Positions 1-5,135 of a DNA stretch of 7,683 nt are shown one piece after another. The notes below the pieces were generated by a model that saw only the letters and a program-made list of their open reading frames with translations, was not told the DNA's origin and did no database searches. The stretch comes from Bacillota bacterium (GTDB taxonomy: Bacteria > Bacillota > Clostridia > Christensenellales > UBA1242). Position 1 is the first letter of the stretch. Each line of letters begins with the position of its first letter. A program made the translations under genes and the position numbers. The stretch lies in contig WQSK01000048.1 of the NCBI GenBank assembly GCA_009787915.1, forward strand, positions 1 through 7,683, given 5' to 3'.

Positions 1-80
1 CGATATCACTATATATTGTCAAGAGTTTTATTTTGGCGACCGTACGCACCAATTCAAAAGTTCCATGTTATACTTATCGC

Positions 81-104
81 GGTGCCCGTTAGGGCGGGGG
101 TTTT
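81..104 (+). repeat. 24-bp dispersed hairpin/poly-T repeat, left copy
   Basis: These 24 bases are identical to 3762-3785. The core is GCCC-GTTA-GGGC followed by GGGGGTTTT, a short hairpin with a G-run and T-run tail. Read on the plus strand it looks like a weak terminator. It would therefore stop a transcript entering from the left rather than the gerC transcript, which runs on the minus strand. It is probably one module of the dispersed palindrome family seen in full at 3640-3825. Confidence 0.8.
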
Positions 105-123
105 CACCAAAGTTGTGTTAAAC

Positions 124-222
124 AACCCACGAATAACCCAAAAACAACCCAGTAATAACCCACAAATAACCCAGAAACAACCCAGTAATAACCCACAAAT
201 AACCCAGAAAAAACCCAGAATA
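124..222. repeat. Nine tandem 11-bp units
   Basis: Nine consecutive 11-bp units with consensus AACCCANNAAY run without a break. Units 3-5 (AACCCAGTAAT, AACCCACAAAT, AACCCAGAAAC) recur as units 6-8 with one change, so there is a 33-bp higher-order period. Eleven is not a multiple of three. The plus-strand reading frame across the array therefore just cycles through an 11-residue N/P/Q/T/K-rich unit, and I do not call it a gene. The complementary strand has a GGG every 11 bases, about one helical turn. The array lies downstream of the gerC-like stop codon. Confidence 0.9.
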
Positions 223-223
223 T

Positions 224-270
224 AACAACCCCGCTCGCGCGAGAACGTTGTTCCTCTCTGACGTTCGTCA
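224..270. repeat. Small palindromes just after the gerC-like stop
   Basis: Two inverted repeats lie directly downstream of the minus-strand stop codon at 273-271. One is TGACG-TT-CGTCA at 259-270. The other is the perfect palindrome CTCGCGCGAG at 234-243, with imperfect outer arms AACAAC (224-229) and GTTGTT (247-252). On the minus strand a T-rich stretch follows (complement of 201-212). They may help end the gerAB-gerC transcript, but they do not form a canonical intrinsic terminator. Confidence 0.4.
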
Positions 271-1023
271 TTACCGCATTTGTTCAAATCGGGTGTGTTC
301 CAAAATCTCGAGCGCGTGCCCAATCTCGCCCACGGTATGCGACAAGACCCCATCCACAAAAATCGCCTCTGCCCCAGTGTTGCTTATCGTACCCTCTTGT
401 TCTGACAAGACCGCGACCCTAACCGTCCTATCACCGCTTTTGCTCCGCTTGAAAAAGTCCTCGATATCCGCGTGAACAAATCGGTTCTGCCTGCGATTAA
501 ACTCGGCGATTTGTTGGATTCGTGCACTCCTCGCATCCCCTGTTTCAATGCTCGCTTTCATTAGGGCTTCTACGTCGCCTGTGGTATAAAACAACACGCA
601 GGCGTTACTTGGATGAGGCTCTAACATAAACGGCATCAGCAAATCCAAAATGTTTTCACCCTCAAGCCCACTCCCGAGCGTTATCACTGTACAATGTGAA
701 AGCGATACAATCCGCCCCTCGTTATCCCCGATTTCGCGGAGTGCGTCCTGTAGATTATCGGCGGTGGCTTTTAAAAGTTCGCGCTCTGGCACACCAAACG
801 GGTCAAAGTTAAACATCAAAACCTCGGTATAAACAACGTATTTGCCGTCTTGTTTGTCAATCGCAAGCCCTGTAACAATTGCACGCTCTAATACTACGGA
901 CTGCTGGGTCATAGCAAATGGTACAAACGCAACCATGAAAACCAAAAATACGATTAGGATTTTTTTCTGCCACAACAACCCTGCACAATATGAAAGCGTG
1001 CCGTTTTTCATCTTCTTTTTCAT
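271..1023 (-). CDS. Ger(x)C/GerAC-like germination protein, short form lacking the C-terminal domain
   Basis: This is the C component of a GerA-type spore germinant receptor, normally a lipoprotein on the outer face of the inner spore membrane. The call is 250 aa, starting at ATG 1023. AAGGAAGGTGAG precedes that ATG, and the ATG overlaps the gerAB stop as ATGA. Residues about 22-38 form one hydrophobic segment. The segment after it (E-R-A-I-V-T-G-L-A-I-D-K) matches the start of the mature GerAC N-terminal domain, and similarity seems to continue to a GAEAIFVDG motif near the end. Two things are odd. There is no lipobox cysteine after the hydrophobic segment, so it may be a membrane-anchored or secreted form. 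The protein also stops where the N-terminal domain normally ends, whereas family members are usually 350-400 aa. The region beyond the stop is repeats, with no remnant of a second domain. It could be a natural short form or a truncated gene. Confidence 0.8.
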   Translation of the reverse strand: MKKKMKNGTLSYCAGLLWQKKILIVFLVFMVAFVPFAMTQQSVVLERAIVTGLAIDKQDGKYVVYTEVLMFNFDPFGVPERELLKATADNLQDALREIGDNEGRIVSLSHCTVITLGSGLEGENILDLLMPFMLEPHPSNACVLFYTTGDVEALMKASIETGDARSARIQQIAEFNRRQNRFVHADIEDFFKRSKSGDRTVRVAVLSEQEGTISNTGAEAIFVDGVLSHTVGEIGHALEILEHTRFEQMR

Positions 1024-2114
1024 GCACTCACCTTCCTTTTGCGGGCTATTAGGGCGTTTATAAAACATATCGCTGGCACCAATATAAACAGCACCGCGGT
1101 TACTGTTGCCACCATTATGACAAAGGAATCAAGCCTCTCGGTCGATTGTACGGCAAAAGTATACACCGCCCACAATGTTATTGAAATCACTAACCCGATT
1201 GCCCATGCGAATTTTTTTAGCCCAAAAATGTATTTGCAACACGCGAATACGCAATAAAACGTGACCCCGAATCTTATAAGTAGCAACAATAACCAAATGC
1301 AAACCAATATCCAGTCAAGTTGCCCGCCCTGCACCAAGAATTTCGAATACATCGTGATGTTTGCGATTGCCACGGTTTTGTACTCGGCAAGTGGTCCAAA
1401 AAGTGTTATTGTCATAAAAACAAAGAACACAAAAATCAACCCGACCAGTGTACTTGTCAGCATGAATTTGGTCTTGAAATGTTTTTTGATTTCGACCTCA
1501 CCGCTGAAAATCAGGAGGAACATTGCGCTCTCGAAAAAGACCAAATTTCTAAACGCCCCTAATAGTATCGGCATAAATCCGCCCTCGCCGATTGGGGTGA
1601 GCATCGACAAATCCATTTGACGAACAGCAGGTGCAATACCGATTACCACGCCGAAAATGATTAGAAGGTAAAAAATTTCGCCTGCCCTAAACATTGCGCG
1701 CGCTTGAAAAACGCAAAACAATAGCCCAAACAAAACTAGGGGGATTAGGAAGGCTTGTTTGCCGATGCTGTGAAAAAGTTGTTCTGTTACCAGTATATTA
1801 CTGGTTCCTGTTAAAACAAAAAGTTGTAACAAAAACATGGATAACATCAAAATCATTACGAATTTTGCGCCTATTCGTGTTGTGTTACGTTTTAGGTCGT
1901 CATAGACACTTGTGTCCTGCCTCATCGTCAAAATGTTGAGTGTCATAAATAACACGAGCAATTCAACGACTGTTCCGATGATTGCCGCAAGCCATGCATC
2001 ACGTCCAGATGTTGTTGCCAGTAATCTGGGGAGTGCCAAAAACTTTAACGAAAAAGAATATATACAATAGAAAATTATCAATTGTCTGGTGCTAATCTTT
2101 TTTGTTTTTTCCAC
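1020..2114 (-). CDS. GerAB-like spore germination permease (B subunit)
   Basis: This is an integral membrane protein of the APC-superfamily-like GerAB family, the likely germinant-binding subunit of the receptor. From GTG 2114 it has 364 aa, the usual family length, and begins MEKTKKISTRQLIIFYC, a typical GerAB opening into the first membrane helix. About ten hydrophobic segments follow, and the tail ends in basic residues (I-A-R-K-R-K). The reading frame stays open upstream to 2327, and ATG 2150 or GTG 2129 are alternative starts. Those extensions run antisense through the gerAA coding region and have no family-like sequence. No Shine-Dalgarno precedes GTG 2114, but a forespore-sigma-like promoter ends 4 nt upstream. 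The stop overlaps the gerC-like start by 4 nt, indicating translational coupling. Unusually, the A subunit is not upstream in the same operon but divergent. Confidence 0.88.
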   Translation of the reverse strand: MEKTKKISTRQLIIFYCIYSFSLKFLALPRLLATTSGRDAWLAAIIGTVVELLVLFMTLNILTMRQDTSVYDDLKRNTTRIGAKFVMILMLSMFLLQLFVLTGTSNILVTEQLFHSIGKQAFLIPLVLFGLLFCVFQARAMFRAGEIFYLLIIFGVVIGIAPAVRQMDLSMLTPIGEGGFMPILLGAFRNLVFFESAMFLLIFSGEVEIKKHFKTKFMLTSTLVGLIFVFFVFMTITLFGPLAEYKTVAIANITMYSKFLVQGGQLDWILVCIWLLLLLIRFGVTFYCVFACCKYIFGLKKFAWAIGLVISITLWAVYTFAVQSTERLDSFVIMVATVTAVLFILVPAICFINALIARKRKVSA

Positions 2115-2150
2115 AGCATATTTTGTCACTCTTGTGCAAACAATATCCAT
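2115..2150. promoter_or_regulatory. Palindrome-like bidirectional promoter between gerAA and gerAB, forespore-sigma type
   Basis: Only 36 bp separate the preferred GTG starts. On the plus strand, GCATA (2116-2120), 15 nt and GCAAACAATA (2136-2145) fit the B. subtilis sigma-F consensus as I recall it (GYWTA / GGNRANAHTR), and loosely sigma-G. On the minus strand, GGATA (2148-2144), 15 nt and TGACAAAATA (2128-2119) fit less well. The outer parts read almost the same on both strands, starting GCATATT and GGATATT. The promoters overlap fully in antiparallel, so polymerase could probably use only one direction at a time. The -10 elements end 5 and 4 nt before the two GTG codons, suggesting leaderless starts. 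This is inferred from pattern matching alone. Confidence 0.45.
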
Positions 2151-3593
2151 GTGGATGTACAAAATGCTATTAAAAAAATCGCAGACACATTTGGCGAGCC
2201 ATTCGACCTGAAAGTTCGGGAAATAAAAATCGCGGGCGAGGTCGATGCCGTATTGTTTTTCATAGACACTATGGCGGGGGGCGAGCGTGTCAGCCACGAG
2301 ATTGTACGACCGCTCACCCGTTTGCAACCACTTCCCAAGGGTTCAAAAGACACCATCAAAGACGTTGTGATGAAGGAGTTGTTGGATATTTTCTTTTTAC
2401 AAGAAGAAACAGAGTTTGACACCGCACGGACGGAACTTTTGAACGGGAAAACAATCTTTGTCATCCAGGGTGTCAAAGAATATATAATTCTGGACACGAC
2501 ACAATTCCAAATGCGCGGGATTACCGAGCCTCCGACGAACTCGGTTGTTTTGGGACCTCGTGAGGGGTTTATTGAAACAACGGTTTTTAATATAAGCCTT
2601 ATCAGAAAACGACTTAAGACCGAGGATTTGGTTTTGGTCAATCATGTGAGCGGAAAGTATACCTCGACCAATGTGAGCGTCATGTACATTAAAAGTATCG
2701 CCAATCAAAAGGTCGTCGACGATGTTTTGGAAAAAATAAAAGCAATTGAAATCGACGGAATTTTGGATAGTTTCTATGTCATGCAATATTTGCAAAATGA
2801 AAAGTTCAATATCTTTAACCAAGTTGGCTCCAGTGAAAAACCCGATGTTGTGGCGTCGAGGTTGCTCGAGGGGCGGGTAGCAATTTTTGTTGACGGGAGC
2901 CCTGTTGTTTTGACCGTTCCATATGTTTTACTGGAGGACCTCCAAGCCGCGGATGATTATTATACAAACTCCTCTATTGTGTCGCTTAGACGCTTTATCC
3001 GATTGTTCGGGGGGATTTTTGCAGTGACCTTGCCTGCACTCTATATCGCGGTTCAACTTTATCATTACAATATCGTGCCTGTGAATACCCTTTTCTTTAT
3101 AACAAACAGTGTTGAAAACACGCCGTTTTCTCCGATTATGGAGGTGTTAATCTTACTGATTTTATTCGAGGTCATGTACGAGGCCGCACTTAGAATGCCC
3201 CAACACTTGGGGGCCGCAACCAGTTTGGTGGCAGCACTCGTTTTAGGCGGAACCGCGATTGATGCGGGCTTGGTTTCCGCCCCCGCGATTCTTGTAGTCG
3301 CGATAAGTTGGATAATGATGTATATCTTGCCGTCGCTTGCCCCACAGTTGTCACTTCTCCGCTTTGCGTTCGTCATCGTGGGCGGGATTTTGGGACTTTA
3401 CGGAATCGTCATGGCGGTTATTGCCCTCGTGGTCTATGTCGCGAGTTTGGACAACTTTGATACACCGATACTCGCCCCATTCGCGCCAAAAGTAAGCAGC
3501 GATTTGCACGACGGGATTTTTCTTGAAGGACTTAAAGACCGCAAACAACGCCCTGGGTGTATTCCTTGTAAAAACAAAACACGGGCGGGGTGA
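2151..3593 (+). CDS. GerAA-like spore germinant receptor A subunit (GerA family)
   Basis: This is the A subunit of a GerA-type germinant receptor in the inner spore membrane. From GTG 2151 it has 480 aa, close to the family norm, and begins MDVQNAIKKIADTFGEPFDL, a typical lead-in to the family's KVREIKI segment. A soluble N-terminal region (about 1-280) includes the well-conserved L-L-E-G-R-V-A-I-F-V-D-G-S-P stretch near residues 237-250. Four or five membrane helices follow from about 282 to 433, then the conserved PFAP...SDLHD near 443-450. An alternative TTG at 2082 adds 23 cysteine- and phenylalanine-rich residues with no family look and runs through the gerAB start. No Shine-Dalgarno is visible. 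The last dozen residues (after RKQRP) are encoded in GC-rich sequence resembling the neighbouring repeats, so the original tail may have been replaced. Confidence 0.88.
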   Translation: MDVQNAIKKIADTFGEPFDLKVREIKIAGEVDAVLFFIDTMAGGERVSHEIVRPLTRLQPLPKGSKDTIKDVVMKELLDIFFLQEETEFDTARTELLNGKTIFVIQGVKEYIILDTTQFQMRGITEPPTNSVVLGPREGFIETTVFNISLIRKRLKTEDLVLVNHVSGKYTSTNVSVMYIKSIANQKVVDDVLEKIKAIEIDGILDSFYVMQYLQNEKFNIFNQVGSSEKPDVVASRLLEGRVAIFVDGSPVVLTVPYVLLEDLQAADDYYTNSSIVSLRRFIRLFGGIFAVTLPALYIAVQLYHYNIVPVNTLFFITNSVENTPFSPIMEVLILLILFEVMYEAALRMPQHLGAATSLVAALVLGGTAIDAGLVSAPAILVVAISWIMMYILPSLAPQLSLLRFAFVIVGGILGLYGIVMAVIALVVYVASLDNFDTPILAPFAPKVSSDLHDGIFLEGLKDRKQRPGCIPCKNKTRAG

Positions 3594-3643
3594 AAAACAC
3601 GCGCCCTAACCAGTATGCGAAAGTTCCCCAGTAACCCCTTTGC
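3593..3643. repeat. Repeat-like flank of the palindromic cluster
   Basis: On the minus strand this begins GCAAAGGGGTTACTGGGG and runs to GGTTAGGGCGCGTGTTTTTC at 3612-3593. The second string resembles the GTTAGGGCGGGGGTTTTT core of the 24-bp repeat. It abuts the gerAA stop codon and appears to extend the repeat cluster leftward. The resemblance was seen by eye and is imperfect. Confidence 0.45.
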
Positions 3644-3825
3644 AAAAACCCCCGTCGCTTTGCGACACCCCGTTTGAAAAACCCCCGTCTGCCTATCGGC
3701 ATCCACCCCCTTTAAGAAAGGGGGAATTTTCACCCGAACCCATTCCCCCTTTTGTAAAGGGGGTGCCCGTTAGGGCGGGGGTTTTTCTGTAATTAAGAGG
3801 TGTGTCGCAAAGCAACGGGAGTTTT
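3644..3825. repeat. Modular mirror-symmetric palindrome cluster (MITE/BIME-like), probable bidirectional terminator
   Basis: Six modules are arranged symmetrically. Minus-oriented units: GTCGC-TTT-GCGAC with a GGGGGTTTTT tail (3644-3671), and TGCC-GATA-GGCA with the same tail type (3677-3702). Centre: two perfect 8-bp hairpins with 3-nt loops, CCCCCTTT-AAG-AAAGGGGG (3706-3724) and CCCCCTTT-TGT-AAAGGGGG (3745-3763). Plus-oriented units: GCCC-GTTA-GGGC plus GGGGGTTTTT (3764-3786), and GTGTCGCAAAGCAACGGGAG plus a T-run (3799-3825). The last unit is an imperfect inverted copy of the first, giving terminal inverted repeats about 180 bp apart. The cluster lies between convergent genes, and each half has its T-run oriented to end the transcript entering it. 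No transposase is present. Confidence 0.75.
3762..3785 (+). repeat. 24-bp dispersed hairpin/poly-T repeat, right copy
   Basis: This is identical over 24 bases to 81-104 and in the same orientation. It includes the end of the second G-rich hairpin and the GCCC-GTTA-GGGC module. The two copies bracket the whole ger locus as direct repeats about 3.7 kb apart. Confidence 0.8.
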
Positions 3826-3836
3826 AACATTATCTT

Positions 3837-4043
3837 TTAAAAATCTTCGGTCCCAAGCAACTGCCCAACCGTGACATCAAAATATTTTGCAAGGGCAATC
3901 AATGTTTCATAGTTTGGTCTACGAACTCCATTCTCAAACTGGGATATTGTATGTTGGCGAACACCCAATACACCTGATAGGTCTTTCTGTGTGACGCCCT
4001 TGAACTCCCGAAGTTCTTTTATACGTTGCCCGACTATTTTCAT
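3837..4043 (-). CDS. Small XRE/Cro-CI-type HTH transcriptional repressor
   Basis: This 68-aa single-domain DNA-binding protein is almost entirely one XRE/HTH_3 domain. The helix-turn-helix covers about residues 18-37 (TQKDLSGVLGVRQHTISQFE), followed by the conserved ENG-R-P-YETL-ALAKYFDVTV-LL pattern. There is no sensor or dimerisation domain beyond the fold. The reading frame continues 33 codons upstream, but ATG 4043 is preferred. It gives the normal domain start, and the upstream codons would cover the operator and divergent promoter. No Shine-Dalgarno is present. An extended -10 (TGGGATAAT on the minus strand) ends 6 nt before this ATG, predicting a leaderless mRNA. Operator O1 overlaps this -10, so autorepression is likely. 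It probably controls the divergent 81-aa gene, as in phage-like or antitoxin-like switches, although nothing else here is phage-derived. Confidence 0.9.
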   Translation of the reverse strand: MKIVGQRIKELREFKGVTQKDLSGVLGVRQHTISQFENGVRRPNYETLIALAKYFDVTVGQLLGTEDF

Positions 4044-4049
4044 AACATG

Positions 4050-4058
4050 ATTATCCCA
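4050..4058 (-). promoter_or_regulatory. Extended -10 promoter of the XRE gene
   Basis: Read on the minus strand, TG-G-GATAAT (4058-4050) matches an extended -10, with five of six bases of TATAAT. No good -35 is seen 17 nt upstream, which is acceptable for an extended -10. Exactly 6 nt separate it from ATG 4043, so the predicted transcription start coincides with the start codon. Confidence 0.5.
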
Positions 4059-4069
4059 TAATGTGATAA
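4051..4069. promoter_or_regulatory. Operator O1 of the XRE switch
   Basis: The 19-bp near-perfect dyad TTATCCCATAATGTGATAA overlaps the -10 of the XRE gene. It shares the half-site pattern TATC-N-C / TG-N-GATA with O2 at 4082-4100. The centres of the two sites are 31 bp apart, about three helical turns, so bound dimers would lie on the same face of the DNA. Confidence 0.7.
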
Positions 4070-4076
4070 AAAGTAG

Positions 4077-4105
4077 TTGACATATCTCGATATGGGATAT
4101 ATACT
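4077..4105 (+). promoter_or_regulatory. Strong sigma-A promoter for the 81-aa gene
   Basis: TTGACA (4077-4082), a 17-bp spacer and TATACT (4100-4105) form a near-consensus housekeeping promoter. Six nucleotides (TTTGAC) lie between the -10 and ATG 4112, so the predicted +1 falls on the start codon. Operator O2 occupies the whole spacer. Confidence 0.8.
4082..4100. promoter_or_regulatory. Operator O2 of the XRE switch
   Basis: ATATCTCGATATGGGATAT aligns base for base with O1 as W-TATC-Y-C-N4-TG-K-GATA-W. It lies between the -35 and -10 of the plus-strand promoter, a classic repression position. A second nested dyad, CATATC-TC-GATATG (4081-4094), overlaps it. Confidence 0.7.
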
Positions 4106-4111
4106 TTTGAC

Positions 4112-4357
4112 ATGGAAAACTTTGAAACACCACCCCTGACACAATACTGCAACCTAATGTTCGAGTGGCAATGCCTTGGGCTCACCATAGACACGGCACC
4201 AAAGCATCAACAAGATTTGTTGTCCGCCCTACGCGAAAAAATTTTGACCCAAAGCGGTTTAACCGACAATGAACTAGCATTGATATCTTTGTGTAGAAAA
4301 CACAGGGTTTTGAAAAAAGTCTATACTTACGCGTGCAGGGCAAAACATTTTTGCTGA
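4112..4357 (+). CDS. 81-aa orphan protein controlled by the XRE repressor
   Basis: I do not recognise the family. The 81-aa protein has no signal peptide or membrane helix. It has a fairly polar N-terminus and a helical middle and C-terminal part (about residues 30-72), where the segment LTDNELALISLCRKHRVLKK could be a small helical or HTH-like motif. Five cysteines (13, 21, 61, 75, 81) and a basic tail ending in K-H-F-C stand out for its size. The start is chosen because ATG 4112 lies exactly 6 nt after the -10 of a near-consensus promoter, which implies a leaderless mRNA. An internal ATG at 4157 has no Shine-Dalgarno. Pairing with a divergent XRE regulator and two operators suggests a tightly repressed effector, such as a toxin, an antirepressor or a second switch regulator; this is inference. 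It ends 1 bp before the convergent SDR gene, with no terminator between them. Confidence 0.65.
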   Translation: MENFETPPLTQYCNLMFEWQCLGLTIDTAPKHQQDLLSALREKILTQSGLTDNELALISLCRKHRVLKKVYTYACRAKHFC

Positions 4358-4358
4358 A

Positions 4359-5093
4359 CTATTGCAACAATACCCCGCCGTTCACGTTGATATTTTCCCC
4401 GTTGATGTAATCCGCGCTGTCGCTACACAAAAACATTACAAGCCCCGCAACGTCCTCGGGTTTGCCTATGCGTTTTAAGGGGTTTAGCGAGGCGATTGTT
4501 TCCGCAACTTTTTCGTAATTGTCACTCGCCTTCCCTTTTGTCATTGGGGTGAGTGTATAACTCGGTGATATCGTATTTGTTCGCACACCAAACTTTGCAT
4601 AATCAAGGGCAAGGCATCCCGTCATCATAATAATCGCGGCCTCGGAGCACGAATACGCATATGTCCCAGGTTTCAACGGGCGCACACCAAAGCGACTGGC
4701 GATATTGATAATTCTTGGTCGGTTTGATTTCTTTAAAAGGTCAAGCGCATACTTCGCGCAATTCATCTTGGCAAAAAAATTCACATCGAACACGCGTTTT
4801 GCTTCAGTTAAATCTGTGTCAGAGAGTGGCGTCCACGGGTGTGTAATCCCTGCACAATTAATAAGGTAGTCACATTGTTTTAGTCCGCAAAAAAACTTTT
4901 TGACAGCAACCTCGTTTGTAATGTCAAGTTTAACTGTGCTAAACCGTGGGTTGTTAAATTCGGTGGTGGTTTCTTTTGCTTTTTTGTCATCACTTTTGTA
5001 AACCGCAATGACGGTGTCGCCACGTTCCAAGAATTGGCGCGAGATTTCTTTCCCGATACCACTTGTTCCGCCTGTTACGACTGCTGTGTACAT
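4359..5093 (-). CDS. Short-chain dehydrogenase/reductase-like protein with catalytic Lys replaced by Glu
   Basis: This 244-aa classical-type SDR has normal length. It has a Rossmann fold with the cofactor motif TGGTSGIG (7-14), an adenine-contact Asp57 in LDITN, the N-C-A-G element (79-82) and the structural Asn105. It also has catalytic Ser133 and Tyr147, and the C-terminal Y-I-N-G-E-N-I-N-V-N-G-G stretch typical of FabG-like reductases. The active-site pattern YxxxK reads Y-S-C-S-E: position 151 is Glu (GAG) where Lys is expected. Lys normally lowers the Tyr pKa and binds the nicotinamide ribose, so activity may be weak, altered or lost. Otherwise the gene is intact. ATG 5093 is chosen over ATG 5108 because it starts the Rossmann strand directly and lies 5 nt after a -10-like hexamer with no Shine-Dalgarno. 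The substrate is unknown. It is divergent from the channel-like gene. Confidence 0.88.
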   Translation of the reverse strand: MYTAVVTGGTSGIGKEISRQFLERGDTVIAVYKSDDKKAKETTTEFNNPRFSTVKLDITNEVAVKKFFCGLKQCDYLINCAGITHPWTPLSDTDLTEAKRVFDVNFFAKMNCAKYALDLLKKSNRPRIINIASRFGVRPLKPGTYAYSCSEAAIIMMTGCLALDYAKFGVRTNTISPSYTLTPMTKGKASDNYEKVAETIASLNPLKRIGKPEDVAGLVMFLCSDSADYINGENINVNGGVLLQ

Positions 5094-5098
5094 ACAAA

Positions 5099-5128
5099 AG
5101 CATAGCACAAAGCCTAAATACTTGGCAA
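5099..5128 (-). promoter_or_regulatory. Promoter of the SDR gene
   Basis: On the minus strand TTGCCA (5128-5123), an 18-bp spacer and TATGCT (5104-5099) form a moderate sigma-A-like promoter. The -10 ends 5 nt before ATG 5093, predicting a leaderless or nearly leaderless mRNA. The 5094-5170 gap also holds the divergent channel promoter. I see no operator dyad there. Confidence 0.5.
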
Positions 5129-5135
5129 CGTAATA

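Noticed and set aside
124..222. CRISPR array
   Set aside because: The units are 11 bp and directly adjacent, with no unique spacers and no cas genes nearby.
124..222. G-quadruplex on the minus strand
   Set aside because: The GGG runs are separated by 8-nt loops and are only three G long, so a stable quadruplex is doubtful.
16..225. 69-aa plus-strand reading frame across the tandem array
   Set aside because: Half of it is the translated 11-bp repeat. It has no ribosome binding site or family signal, and the repeat unit is not a multiple of three.
2082..2150. TTG 2082 start for GerAA
   Set aside because: It adds 23 Cys/Phe-rich residues unlike the family, overlaps the gerAB start and has no Shine-Dalgarno.
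2115..2327. 71-residue N-terminal extension of GerAB
   Set aside because: It is antisense to the conserved start of gerAA, has no family similarity, and GTG 2114 gives the normal length.
3644..3825. Insertion sequence
   Set aside because: It has inverted repeat structure but no transposase and no clear target-site duplication; at most it is a MITE-like non-coding element.
3837..4357. Phage lysogeny module or classical toxin-antitoxin locus
   Set aside because: Only an XRE repressor and one unknown gene are present. There is no integrase, Cro homolog or recognised toxin, so the label would go beyond the evidence.
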